The notes: generated by a model not told the origin, from the sequence alone. DNA of 11,758 bases from an uncultured Bacillus sp. (GCA_937894355.1 CALCRD010000198.1:1-11758); one strand, 5' to 3'. Counted from the stretch's first letter, positions 1 through 8,298 are shown. Translations and numbers: made by a program.

Positions 1-2
1 GG

Positions 3-356
3 AATGAACTAGAAGAAATGGAACGAACAAATCAAATTCAGCTTACAGTAAATACTGATGCAGCATTGGAAGAGATTATAAAAAAAGCCGTGAAGAACAA
101 AAAAGAATCTTTCAAACAGCCAACCAGTAAGAAAGCTAAAATAGCAGCTATTCGTGAAAATAAGGATGTTGAAAAACAGTTAAATCGTGAAGCTGAAAAG
201 TTCGATTTATCACCTAATAAGGTCAGTAAAGCAGCTGATGTAATCGACTTTGTTACTAAAGAAATGATTGATGAAACACCACCCAAGAAATCAAGTTCAC
301 GTCTTATGGAAAAACTAAAGAAGAAGCGAGATGAGGAATTTGGGAAAGACAAATGA
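3..356 (+). CDS. tnsB: TnsB transposase, C-terminal tail only (5' end outside window)
   Basis: The frame is open to the left edge of the window, with five further residues (NELEE) readable before the first internal Met at base 18, so this is the 3' end of a longer gene and not a complete small protein. About 117 codons remain. They are rich in Lys, Glu and Ser, predicted helical and low in complexity, and contain none of the DDE catalytic core. Identity rests on position: the gene lies directly upstream of tnsC and overlaps it by 26 nt, exactly where tnsB sits in Tn7. In Tn7, TnsB is the DDE-type (retroviral integrase-like) subunit that binds the transposon ends and joins the 3' ends to target DNA. 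Its extreme C-terminus contacts TnsC, and the basic tail here (KKSSSRLMEKLKKKRDEEFG) is a reasonable candidate for that contact. The name is secure by synteny; the function of this fragment is inferred. Confidence 0.8.
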   Translation, partial: NELEEMERTNQIQLTVNTDAALEEIIKKAVKNKKESFKQPTSKKAKIAAIRENKDVEKQLNREAEKFDLSPNKVSKAADVIDFVTKEMIDETPPKKSSSRLMEKLKKKRDEEFGKDK

Positions 357-2022
357 CGTGGTTGTCTTAAAAGGGGATTTTGAGAAAGCTGTCTATAAGG
401 AACAACTTTTAAGTGAATATACCAATAATCCTTTCATCGAAGCTCTTCCACCTATATTCAATGAGGATGATGTGTTAGAGCGATTTATGGTAACCCCACG
501 AATTAGTGTGCAAGATAAGGAAAGTGAAACGAATATTCGTTATCACGTCTTGAAACGTGTGAAGAATTTTATCCAGCCGTTACCCATTCATTTCGAGGTA
601 GAACGTCGATTATCTACATTGATCCGACGTGGTTATTTAGCGCGTAACCCATTAGATCGAACATTTCTAGAGCGCGTTCGTGTGTTGCATGAATTGCGTG
701 AGGAAGAGGAAACGGCTCACAAATATATAGATGAACGACTAAATTATATTCGTTCAACTGCCGATAGCTTATCCATTATCGGTATTTCTGGGATTGGTAA
801 AACAACAGCAATTGAACGTCTTTTGCTTATGTATCCGCAAGTGATCAAGCATGAGGAATACAAGGGACAACCGTTTAATCGAACTCAAATTGTTTGGCTT
901 AAAATTGACTGCCCTTATGACGGAAGCCTATCTACCCTTTGTAAAAGCTTCTTTAAAGCGATAGATGATTTACTAGAAACACGATATCTTGAAAAATTTG
1001 GATACTTAAACCGAGTGACATCGACCATGCTATTGCATATGACATCACTTGCAAGCATGTATGGTATCGGTGTTCTAGTCATTGATGAAATCCAGCACTT
1101 ATTACATTCTAAAAATGATCAAGAAGAAATGCTTAATTTTTTTGTAACGCTGTCCAATACAGTTGGTATTCCAACAGTCTTAATTGGTACTTCTAAAGCT
1201 CAAAAACTATTCAAAGGAAACTTCAGACAGGCAAGGCGTGCTGCAAGTGAAGCAGTTATTTGGGATCGAATGGCGGAAGATAGTGAAGAATGGGAGTTCT
1301 TCCTAGAAACGCTTTGGGAATTACAGTGCTTAAAAACCCATTCCGAGCTTACAGAGGAAACGAAAAAGGTATTTTATTATGAATGCCAAGGGATTACTTC
1401 AGTCGCTGTAAACTTATTTATTTTAGCACAAGAACAAGCATTGTTTGATGAGAGTAACCCAAATGAAATCATTACACCAAAAGTATTAAAAAAGACTGCC
1501 AAAGAAGATATGCAAATGATTCAACCAATGATGAAAGCCATTCAAACAAACAATTTAGCTGAGATGACGAAATATGAAGATATCATGATCAACCTAGATG
1601 AAGTAATGCTGAATCATAAGCGAAATACAGAAATTTCAGGACGTATTCAAGAAGCGTTTAAAGAACGGAAAAATACAATCCAGTATAGACGGCAAGACAC
1701 GATTGAGAACTTAAGTGTTGAAGTGGCAGCACTTGGTATTTTTGATAGTCTGAAAGATAACGATATTAAAAAACTGGTACAAAAAATAGTTGAAGGAAAT
1801 TCACTTGATACTGAATTTCATCAACTTAAATCAGAAGCGATTCAGCAGGCGATTGCATTAAATCAACAAAAGAAGGAACAAAAAGATAAGCCAAAAGCGA
1901 AAAAGGCAGAGGTATTACCATTACTAGCGCTAAGAAAGCAAGCATTGAACAAAAAACAACATCCCTATGAACTACTCAAAGCAAATGGATACATTAAAAG
2001 TCCTTTGGAGGAATTCTACTAG
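331..2022 (+). CDS. tnsC: TnsC, AAA+ ATPase regulator of Tn7-like transposition
   Basis: At 563 aa it is close to the roughly 555 aa of Tn7 TnsC. The AAA+ core is clear: Walker A GISGIGKTT at residues 151-159 (Lys157, Thr158), Walker B VLVIDEIQ at 248-255 (Asp252, Glu253), a sensor-1-like strand VLIGTSKA at 283-290, and a basic RQARRA segment at 299-304 that could supply the arginine finger. In Tn7, ATP-bound TnsC assembles on target DNA chosen by TnsD or TnsE and activates the TnsAB transposase; DNA already holding a copy is avoided (target immunity). Residues 500-540 are Lys/Gln-rich and probably flexible. The ATG at 331 overlaps the tnsB end by 26 nt and has only a weak AAGAAG ribosome site; TTG at 340 and GTG at 358 are in-frame alternatives. 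tnsD follows after 11 nt. Family assignment is firm; mechanism is taken from Tn7. Confidence 0.93.
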   Translation: MRNLGKTNDVVVLKGDFEKAVYKEQLLSEYTNNPFIEALPPIFNEDDVLERFMVTPRISVQDKESETNIRYHVLKRVKNFIQPLPIHFEVERRLSTLIRRGYLARNPLDRTFLERVRVLHELREEEETAHKYIDERLNYIRSTADSLSIIGISGIGKTTAIERLLLMYPQVIKHEEYKGQPFNRTQIVWLKIDCPYDGSLSTLCKSFFKAIDDLLETRYLEKFGYLNRVTSTMLLHMTSLASMYGIGVLVIDEIQHLLHSKNDQEEMLNFFVTLSNTVGIPTVLIGTSKAQKLFKGNFRQARRAASEAVIWDRMAEDSEEWEFFLETLWELQCLKTHSELTEETKKVFYYECQGITSVAVNLFILAQEQALFDESNPNEIITPKVLKKTAKEDMQMIQPMMKAIQTNNLAEMTKYEDIMINLDEVMLNHKRNTEISGRIQEAFKERKNTIQYRRQDTIENLSVEVAALGIFDSLKDNDIKKLVQKIVEGNSLDTEFHQLKSEAIQQAIALNQQKKEQKDKPKAKKAEVLPLLALRKQALNKKQHPYELLKANGYIKSPLEEFY

Positions 2023-2033
2023 GATGGAATCAA

Positions 2034-3902
2034 ATGCTGTCGTTCTTTACTGATCCATATCCAGATGAATTGATTTATTCCGCGGTCGCACGTTATCACT
2101 TTTACAGTGGAAATATTGATTGCAAAGATACGTTGGAAGAAGTATTTCAAAGTCGTTCTGTTATACCAAGTGTAGAGATTGGCAGCCATTTGTCTGTACT
2201 AGCTGAGCAATTAGGCTCTAACTATTCTGTTGAAAGTCTATTAGCAAAGCATACGATTTATCCTTACTATTCTCCGTTTCTTTCCAAACAACGTCAGCAA
2301 GAACTTCTACAAGATGTTCAAGGAGATGGGAAAGGACTTTATACAAGACTTGGAATGGTGGCAGGAGGTATTTGTAAAAGGAACAGACTCTATTATTGTC
2401 CGGAATGTGCAGCTAATGATATTGAGCAACATGGAGAACCCTATATTCATCGTGAGCATCAACTACAAGGGATTGATTTCTGTGCGCATCATGAATTGAA
2501 ATTAAAGAAGTATCCTGTCGATATTTCAAAGCAGAGTCGAATTAAGTTTATTCGATTCGATAAAAAGCTAATTAACTTTTCAATGATTCAAGAAGTTGAA
2601 CCGAAAGAGTTTGTAGCCATTCAAATTGCTTTAGCAAAGATGGCTTATCAATTTCTGCAAGTTCCAATACATCAATTTTCAAGGGAATCTATTAATCTTA
2701 AATATCGGGCTTATTTACTAGAGTGTAATTTAATAACAACTTCTAATCGAATTCGGCAAAATGAGCTATACAAGGCGTTTCAATCAAAATTTCCAAAAGG
2801 CTTTTTAGATCAGTATGAATCAGAAATCGATGTAAATGATGAGTATAATTGGCTGAAAGTCATTACACGCAATTTAAAACGTCATGCACATCCTTTCCGT
2901 CATTTGCTTATGCTTTATTTCTTAGAGCAAGATTTGGAGTCCTTTTTACAAATTGAAGCTAATACAGGTCCTTTCGGTAGTGGCCCATGGCCTTGTTTAA
3001 ATAAAGCAGCTAGTCATTATAAGGAATATATGATCCAAGAAGTAAATGTTACGAGAGATTTTAAATCAAAAGCACCTATAGGTACGTTTGAATGCTCTTG
3101 TGGCTTTATATACGCTAGAAAAGGCCCTGATAGATTATCTGGAGATAAATATCGTATTGGACGTATAAAAGCGTTTGGAGACGTCTGGAAGGCAAAATTA
3201 CACGAATTGGCAGCCGAAGGTACTTACAGTACAAGAGCATTAGCAAAAATGTTTGGCGTTGATTCGAAAACGATTAAAAGATATCTTTCTTCAGAGATGA
3301 GAATAGAAGGATTATCAGAAAAGAATATTCCTCCAATGTTGCTGACTAATCAAAAACAATTATTAAAAGGAATGCAGCAATATCCAAGTTATTCGAGAAC
3401 GCAAATTCGTAATTGTTTCCCTAAAGAATATATGTACTTATATCGTCACGATAAAGAATGGCTATTTGATCAGTTACCTGCAATTCAGAAGAAGGAAAAA
3501 CCAATTTCAATTGTCGATTGGGATGAGCGTGATCGAGAATACTGCTCCAAAGTGAAAAAACTTTACAAAGAATTAATCGAATTAGATAAACCTGTTCGAA
3601 TTACAATCTCGATTATTGGAAAACGACTTGGAATACTATCAAATTTGGAGAAACACCCTGATAAGCTCCTCCAAACTAAAAAGTTCCTGTCCGAAATTAC
3701 GGAATCTACTCAGCAATTTCAAATCAGGCGTTGTTGTAAGATTATTGATCGAATGTTAGAGGGGCAAGAAACGGTTGTATTGTGGAAGGTACAGCGTATT
3801 GGTGCTGTTAAGTCACATCATTTTCATGAAATAAAACCGTATTTGGAAGAGTATATACGAACAAAACAGGAAGTGGAAAGTTATGAGCAAACAACAGGTT
3901 AA
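2034..3902 (+). CDS. tnsD: TnsD, TniQ-family site-specific target selector
   Basis: A 622-aa protein that opens with the typical TniQ sequence (FFTDPYPDELIYSAVARYHF). A CCCH zinc finger follows, with Cys122, Cys125, Cys150 and His153; this spacing equals the one recalled for Tn7 TnsD (C124, C127, C152, H155). A second conserved block pairs PWPCLN (318-323) with FECSCGFIYAR (352-362). A helix-turn-helix-like stretch spans about 397-418 (TYSTRALAKMFGVDSKTIKR), and a long C-terminal part follows that the short TniQ proteins of CRISPR-guided elements lack. In Tn7 this protein binds attTn7 in the 3' end of glmS and recruits TnsC. The target of this copy cannot be read from the window. AGGATGGA at 2021-2028 is a suitable ribosome site for ATG 2034. 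The stop overlaps the tnsE start by 20 nt. Family is firm; the glmS target is inferred from relatives only. Confidence 0.92.
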   Translation: MLSFFTDPYPDELIYSAVARYHFYSGNIDCKDTLEEVFQSRSVIPSVEIGSHLSVLAEQLGSNYSVESLLAKHTIYPYYSPFLSKQRQQELLQDVQGDGKGLYTRLGMVAGGICKRNRLYYCPECAANDIEQHGEPYIHREHQLQGIDFCAHHELKLKKYPVDISKQSRIKFIRFDKKLINFSMIQEVEPKEFVAIQIALAKMAYQFLQVPIHQFSRESINLKYRAYLLECNLITTSNRIRQNELYKAFQSKFPKGFLDQYESEIDVNDEYNWLKVITRNLKRHAHPFRHLLMLYFLEQDLESFLQIEANTGPFGSGPWPCLNKAASHYKEYMIQEVNVTRDFKSKAPIGTFECSCGFIYARKGPDRLSGDKYRIGRIKAFGDVWKAKLHELAAEGTYSTRALAKMFGVDSKTIKRYLSSEMRIEGLSEKNIPPMLLTNQKQLLKGMQQYPSYSRTQIRNCFPKEYMYLYRHDKEWLFDQLPAIQKKEKPISIVDWDERDREYCSKVKKLYKELIELDKPVRITISIIGKRLGILSNLEKHPDKLLQTKKFLSEITESTQQFQIRRCCKIIDRMLEGQETVVLWKVQRIGAVKSHHFHEIKPYLEEYIRTKQEVESYEQTTG

Positions 3903-5418
3903 AATAGCTTGGCCTTTTGCTAAAGGAGAAAAAGCACAACTGATATGGATTGGTGAGCCATTCCGATATGATCATAAAATGATGATTAAAGCTTATTTTC
4001 GCTCAAAAAATCGTACAGAAGGTATTTTAATGGATTGGGGTACATTACCATGCCTAGCAATCCAACATAATTATACCGATGGCATCATAACGGCAAGTCA
4101 AGTTCCTGAAGGTGTACGAGAAATCGATATAACTATTTATCCTAATAAAGTTAAATATCACGAACGCTCTTGGTCTATTCAAGGTAGCAGTGATTCTGCA
4201 ACCTCTCGTAGTTTCGTGTTCTCTTTCAATGGCAAGAATGTTATTTTGCCAGTCATTGAAGTATTGCGTAGCATATTAGCTCCGAATGGCTTTCTTTTAT
4301 ATCGCTTGTTTGAATCGAATTCATTTCCTCAGTTCTTCACAGAAACATATGAACCTAATAAAATTCACCTTAGCTTTTCATCACAATATGAATTGAAATA
4401 CACAAAGCCAACGTTCATTTATCAATTGGTATGGTTGCTAACGAATCGTGATCTACGGCAAGCTTATGAAAATATAGCATTTACTTGGTTGCAGGAAAAG
4501 ACTTTGAAGTTCGAATGGAGCTTTACACAACCGATTATAATAACAGCTCGTGTAAAGGAGAAGAATAACACATGTACAGTATTACAACTTGTTAATGTGA
4601 AAAATAAAGATATTCCGTACCAACATATTTCGATTTCGCATCCAGAAATACAAGATCAAGAGAAATCCAATGAGGCAAAGAAATACACTTATCGTTCTCT
4701 AAATAGACAGGGTGATGAAGATGGCTTTAAATTAGATGAACAATTAGATGGTTCTACAGAAGACTTTGATCTTGTACAAATGAATCAGTTAAAACATGAA
4801 TATACATCAGTTCCAAGAATTGAACGTATTAAAGGTAGTCTTTCCAAGCAACGAATGAAGGAAGATGAAAACACGAAGAAATACTACATTAATCATGATT
4901 CTAATCGATCTACAGCAGACAGTGGTGGTCAACAACTTGTGCGAGGATTAGAGCATCAAATGCTACATGAAATTCAGGCACAAGGCGAGCTGCAAGATTT
5001 TATTAATATCCTCAAAGCACTTGAGCAATATCCCATAATAGGAACAATACAATTAACTATGGATTTGTTGCCAGATGGTCATGGTGAACGTAGATTTACG
5101 AGATTGAGTGATAATGTCACTAAGCGGCGTTATGTAATTGCTGAAATATATATGGGGAATGGGAAACAATTCAACATTATAGAAATTGAACGGGAAAATC
5201 GTTCCTTGTCGATGTTGATCTTATCATCACCTATAACTTGTGATTGGAGACCTATTTATGATCAACTGCTTATAAATCTTGTGAATGATAGTGGCACATG
5301 GACAAGTAAGTCATTGAGAAGCATTGAAGGTCAAGGTATTACAGTGCTGAAAGCTAAACACAGTTCTAAAGGGGTTCAGCATAGGGCAGAGGTTATATTG
5401 AACAAATTAGATTACTAG
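3883..5418 (+). CDS. tnsE: TnsE, target selector for replicating or mobile DNA
   Basis: At 511 aa it is near Tn7 TnsE (538 aa). Similarity is diffuse but collinear with the Tn7 protein as I recall it: a strand plus motif region at 118-143 (VILPVIEVLRSIL, NGFLLYRLF), the block FIYQLVWLLTNRDLRQAYENI at 178-198, a variable charged linker at about 255-360, and a C-terminal domain (about 370-511) beginning FINILKALEQYPIIG and continuing with RRYVIAEIYMGN and FNIIEIE. In Tn7, TnsE binds 3'-recessed DNA and the beta sliding clamp, and directs insertion to lagging-strand replication and conjugating plasmids; its C-terminal domain binds DNA. Placement directly after tnsD supports the call. The ATG at 3883 is preceded by AGGAAG (3868-3873). 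No rho-independent terminator is obvious after the stop. The clamp-binding segment looks divergent (see findings). TnsE is the best identification, with lower similarity than TnsC or TnsD. Confidence 0.85.
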   Translation: MSKQQVKIAWPFAKGEKAQLIWIGEPFRYDHKMMIKAYFRSKNRTEGILMDWGTLPCLAIQHNYTDGIITASQVPEGVREIDITIYPNKVKYHERSWSIQGSSDSATSRSFVFSFNGKNVILPVIEVLRSILAPNGFLLYRLFESNSFPQFFTETYEPNKIHLSFSSQYELKYTKPTFIYQLVWLLTNRDLRQAYENIAFTWLQEKTLKFEWSFTQPIIITARVKEKNNTCTVLQLVNVKNKDIPYQHISISHPEIQDQEKSNEAKKYTYRSLNRQGDEDGFKLDEQLDGSTEDFDLVQMNQLKHEYTSVPRIERIKGSLSKQRMKEDENTKKYYINHDSNRSTADSGGQQLVRGLEHQMLHEIQAQGELQDFINILKALEQYPIIGTIQLTMDLLPDGHGERRFTRLSDNVTKRRYVIAEIYMGNGKQFNIIEIERENRSLSMLILSSPITCDWRPIYDQLLINLVNDSGTWTSKSLRSIEGQGITVLKAKHSSKGVQHRAEVILNKLDY

Positions 5419-5592
5419 ACATTACTAGTTAATAATAATCAACACTTTGTACTAATAGCCTCTACACTCAAACTTTATTATTTTGGGTACCATGATAATT
5501 ATCTCTTTAAAGAGTTTCCCTTAGGTACTTCTTATAAAGTTGTTTTTCTTCTAATTGGAAAAGGATCAGGTGGATATGAATTCGTTTATATA

Positions 5593-5626
5593 GGGGTCCT
5601 ACCAACCGGAAAAAACATACGCTAAG
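5593..5626 (+). repeat. Tn3-family-like terminal inverted repeat, pointing right
   Basis: The 34-bp sequence begins GGGGTCCTACCAACCGG and ends ACATACGCTAAG. Tn3-family ends are typically about 38 bp, start GGGG and finish with a TAAG core. With a 4-base gap this one lines up with the Tn4430 end as I remember it (shared CGGAAAAAA and ACGCTAAG). It points to the right, into the cargo. No matching opposite copy was found nearby, so it may be an orphan end left by a deleted element. Confidence 0.5.
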
Positions 5627-5722
5627 CAAATTTCGATGAAGAAAGCTGATTTTTCCTACGCCTAGGATATACGACTATGGTATTTTCATCTAAAAAATTT
5701 CACTTAACTAACCATTCATTAT

Positions 5723-5751
5723 TTGAATATATCTCTTAGGATGCATAAAAT
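5723..5751 (+). promoter_or_regulatory. Predicted sigma-A-type promoter for the DUF3888-like gene
   Basis: A -35 box TTGAAT at 5723-5728 and a -10 box TAAAAT at 5746-5751 are separated by exactly 17 nt. They sit 49 nt ahead of the ATG at 5801, leaving room for the AAGAGG ribosome site at 5787-5792. The match is good, but the region is AT-rich, so chance is possible. Confidence 0.55.
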
Positions 5752-5800
5752 ATCCAAATAAAGCTTAAAGTAAGATTATCAAAGAAAAGAGGTTATTTAG

Positions 5801-6205
5801 ATGAAAAAACTCATTTTTTTCTTTTTGTTAATCTTTAGTATAAGTGATATTTTTAATATGAAAGCTTATGCCATAACAACTATAAACAAAGGGATAACTA
5901 AGGAATTACTTATAGAGGAAGCATTTTTAAAGTCTATGTCGGGAGAAATCCTAAAAGCTATCGAGGATTATTATGGTGATGCATGGTTATATTTTTTACC
6001 AAGAGTAACGAACGTTACGAAAAATGTAGCAGAAGATAATTTTGATGTAACAGTTCAAGTAGTAACTTATCAAAGAGCAATTATGCCTCCTTATGGTCTT
6101 GAAACCATCACTTTTAGAGTTCCAGGATTTAAAGTTCTTAATTTTAATCATAAGGATATTAAGGGCGAAGATTTGCCAGAGGATAAATTTAACCCTGATG
6201 TATGA
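5801..6205 (+). CDS. Small secreted protein, DUF3888-like
   Basis: A 134-aa protein. Residues 1-24 form a Gram-positive signal peptide: two lysines, a Phe/Leu-rich core, and probable cleavage after KAYA. The mature part has the layout of the DUF3888 family of small exported Bacillus proteins: an N-terminal helix (TKELLIEEAFLKSMSGEILKAIEDYYG), then a strand-rich half with FDVTVQVVTYQ and LETITFRVPGFKVLNF. The family has no known role. The ATG is supported by AAGAGG eight bases upstream and a promoter about 50 nt upstream, and the gene ends at a strong bidirectional hairpin shared with the converging gene, so it appears monocistronic. Recognition of the family is from pattern memory and moderately sure. 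That it is a real exported protein is well supported. Confidence 0.75.
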   Translation: MKKLIFFFLLIFSISDIFNMKAYAITTINKGITKELLIEEAFLKSMSGEILKAIEDYYGDAWLYFLPRVTNVTKNVAEDNFDVTVQVVTYQRAIMPPYGLETITFRVPGFKVLNFNHKDIKGEDLPEDKFNPDV

Positions 6206-6206
6206 G

Positions 6207-6244
6207 AAAAGTGGTAAATATCAAATTTGATATTTACCACTTTT
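6207..6244. terminator. Bidirectional rho-independent terminator (perfect palindrome)
   Basis: A perfect 38-bp palindrome with 19-bp arms (arm AAAAGTGGTAAATATCAAA) is centred between 6225 and 6226, just after the stop of the rightward gene and before the stop of the leftward gene at 6263. The arms end in A-runs and T-runs on both strands, as expected for a terminator serving convergent genes. Confidence 0.85.
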
Positions 6245-6262
6245 TCCATTAAATCTTCGCGT

Positions 6263-6715
6263 TTAAAATGTAACACTCATGCGTCTTTCGCCGAATTCAT
6301 TTGAACCACCTTTACATGCTGATTTATAAGGCTCTTGTCTAGGGCCAAAATAAATATCTACAAAATAAGGTGTTCTTGTTTGATACTTATCACCCATATC
6401 GTCAATTCTAAATCTATTTGTATCTACATTAATTGGACCTGGCAAATCTACCACTTGACTCAAAGTAACAATTGTTCCGAACGGAATTCGTGGTCCCCCT
6501 GAAAAAGTATTATATACTTTATATTGGGAGGCTGCTGTAACCCCAAGTATATACTTATAACCTGAGCGAGCTGGGAATTCAGTAAGGGCATTTGCATTGT
6601 AGCAAGTTACTTGTTGATTAGAATATGTTACAGCACTTGTTTTTGTTGGTAAGTAAGAAATAGTAGAAACTATCAATCCCGTAATAACAGCCAATTTAGA
6701 AATAAATCTAATCAT
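6263..6715 (-). CDS. Secreted protein with 3D/double-psi beta-barrel-like domain
   Basis: A 150-aa protein with a signal peptide (MIRFISKLAVITGLIVS..., likely cut after KTSA, residue 28). The mature part has IPFGTIVTL (77-85), FRIDDMGD (102-109), YFVDIYFG (117-124) and a final GERRMSVTF. This order resembles the 3D domain, a double-psi beta-barrel of Firmicute cell-wall enzymes (IPLGT..., D-x-GG, IDVFF, GRR-V-V), with acidic residues where the family keeps its three aspartates. Two cysteines (38, 134) could form a disulfide. The fit suggests a peptidoglycan-directed or RlpA-like role; that is inference. The start is the ATG at 6715: AAAGGAGG (6724-6731) is ideally placed, while a TTG at 6739 extends the frame by eight codons that merely read through this ribosome site. 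The ATG overlaps the upstream stop as ATGA, implying translational coupling. Confidence 0.78.
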   Translation of the reverse strand: MIRFISKLAVITGLIVSTISYLPTKTSAVTYSNQQVTCYNANALTEFPARSGYKYILGVTAASQYKVYNTFSGGPRIPFGTIVTLSQVVDLPGPINVDTNRFRIDDMGDKYQTRTPYFVDIYFGPRQEPYKSACKGGSNEFGERRMSVTF

Positions 6716-8298
6716 TTTATTTCCTCCTTTAAAGTCCAATTAAATGTTGGAACAAATGATATTAAGATATCATTTGAACTCGTTGAAACATTTGAAACTA
6801 TGAATTGAGATGGGAAATTTATCTTTGAATAACTGTATTTTTCACCTCCAATATCAAACTTAAAATTATATAAGGTGTTTTCGCTCACAACAAATGCATT
6901 GTTTAGATCGTTTAGATTAATGAAGATAGTATCAATTGGAACATTAATATCAAATCTATGCCATTTCTGAATTTTATCTAAAAACCATACAGAAGTAGGA
7001 GTATACACAACTAATTGATTTTCTACAACTTCAAAGCCAATTATGTTCTCAATTTCTTTAGGTAGATTAATTTTTGTATGGAGATTCAATTTATTTATGT
7101 GAATTTTCCCATTATATAATGTAAAAATTTCCCCATTTTGATTCAATTTTATTTGGTTTATACCTTGGTACCCAGAAATTTTTTCCCACATTAATCCTTT
7201 GTTTTCTGAGTGGTATATAACACCTTTATCGGTTAATACTGCAAGCATTTGTTTAGAATAAACAAAATCTATTATGCTATTAACTCTAAGTAATATTTTG
7301 TCCTCATTTTTTTCAATATCAAACCTTTTAATTGCAGTATCTGTTGAATAATATATTGTATTGTCATTTAAAAAATTATCGGATAACCAGACATTTGTGA
7401 TAAATTTTTCATTGATATTCACAGTTTCCCATGTTTCGTTTTGTCCTTTTAATATTTTGATGTAAGCTGTAGAAAATATTGAACCTGGATTTTGGTATCC
7501 CCATAAAACAGTTGTTTGGTCTGCTAATCTTGATCCAATTACTGCATGATTTTTATCAGTTACTAAAGAAATATTTTCCCCATTCACTCTATAAAAACCA
7601 CCACCAGTAGGTACCTTTTTTTCAATTGCAATAAGATTACCATCTTCAACATTATAATGAATTTTACTTATATAGCCATCTTGTTTATCACTCCCATAAA
7701 CAGTTAAGACTGGAACTGCATCTTCGGTTTTTGATATCACAAAATGAAACCCTATAGCAAAATTTTCTCCTGGTAATAAACCCAATTTCTCTTTTGTAAA
7801 GTTAATAGCAGCAACACTATCAAAATTTAAATCTTCAATATCTATTAGTAATTTATTTGGAATATTCACTGCTTTATTTAAGTCTGAATTAATAACCCTT
7901 CCATTTTTTATTGTTATGTAATGTGCATGTCCATTTTTTGAGTTAACAAAAGTAATGTTCCACATGTGCCGGGTGCCATCATTACCTTCATTAATTTTTG
8001 AATTGGCATCATCTACACTAGTTGCATCAAATAACTTAAATGTTGATTGTGAATCCTCTTTTTCTTTCAAATGACTTAAACCAATTGATATTGCTTCCTT
8101 CAAAGTCAAATCTTTATTAACTTCAACTTCTAGTTGTTTATTTACCTTCTTAGAAGAAGGTTCTTTATTATAAAATAGATTTTTGTAAAAAAAGATAACA
8201 ATAAAAAATAGTAGCAATGCTGCCATGAAAAAATAAATTTTTTTCAAATTATCAATCCCTTTAACAACAATAGAATTCAATAAGTATAATAATTCCAT
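6712..8298 (-). CDS. Membrane-anchored protein with PepSY-like and beta-propeller-like regions
   Basis: About 528 aa from the ATG at 8298. One membrane helix (about 22-43, MAALLLFFIVIFFYKNLFY) puts the rest outside the cell, N-in and C-out. The first outer segment (about 64-140) has a PepSY-like rhythm: a helix (LTLKEAISIGLSHLKE), then MWNITFVNS and HYITIKNGRVI. A second related unit (150-230) ends KIHYNVEDGNLIAIE. The remainder is repeated short strands with an Asp-box/BNR-like turn (SENKGLMWEKI, about 364-374), suggesting a beta-propeller. No catalytic motif is seen. The start is uncertain: AGAAGGA lies 14 nt before ATG 8298, whereas TTG 8247 has AAAGGGA at 8-nt spacing and would begin LKKIYFF. 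The stop overlaps the start of the secreted 3D-like gene (ATGA), so both are probably made together. Domain labels are tentative; membrane anchoring is solid. Confidence 0.75.
   Translation of the reverse strand: MELLYLLNSIVVKGIDNLKKIYFFMAALLLFFIVIFFYKNLFYNKEPSSKKVNKQLEVEVNKDLTLKEAISIGLSHLKEKEDSQSTFKLFDATSVDDANSKINEGNDGTRHMWNITFVNSKNGHAHYITIKNGRVINSDLNKAVNIPNKLLIDIEDLNFDSVAAINFTKEKLGLLPGENFAIGFHFVISKTEDAVPVLTVYGSDKQDGYISKIHYNVEDGNLIAIEKKVPTGGGFYRVNGENISLVTDKNHAVIGSRLADQTTVLWGYQNPGSIFSTAYIKILKGQNETWETVNINEKFITNVWLSDNFLNDNTIYYSTDTAIKRFDIEKNEDKILLRVNSIIDFVYSKQMLAVLTDKGVIYHSENKGLMWEKISGYQGINQIKLNQNGEIFTLYNGKIHINKLNLHTKINLPKEIENIIGFEVVENQLVVYTPTSVWFLDKIQKWHRFDINVPIDTIFINLNDLNNAFVVSENTLYNFKFDIGGEKYSYSKINFPSQFIVSNVSTSSNDILISFVPTFNWTLKEEIK

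Larger units (their letters stand above)
5419..5800. other. Intergenic region between the tns operon and cargo
   Basis: This 382-nt stretch has no credible gene on either strand. It contains a 12-bp palindrome (CTCTTTAAAGAG, 5503-5514), a sequence resembling a Tn3-family terminal inverted repeat (5593-5626), and a promoter for the next gene (5723-5751). No GC-rich hairpin with a T-run marks the end of the tns operon. Confidence 0.6.

Noticed and set aside
38..352. Open frame of 104 codons on the minus strand, antisense to the tnsB tail
   Set aside because: It is a mirror of the Lys/Glu-rich tnsB coding sequence (Phe/Ser-rich), with no ribosome site, and tnsB fits synteny.
2314..2499. 61-codon + strand frame inside tnsD
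   Set aside because: It overlaps the zinc-finger coding region in another frame; tnsD is conserved there.
1..5418. CRISPR-guided Tn7-like (CAST) system
   Set aside because: No cas gene or repeat-spacer array is visible in the window, and the TniQ protein is a full-length TnsD type accompanied by TnsE.
6716..6739. Eight-codon N-terminal extension (TTG start at 6739) of the 3D-like secreted protein
   Set aside because: The extension is encoded by the ribosome binding site for the ATG at 6715 and would precede the signal peptide unnaturally.
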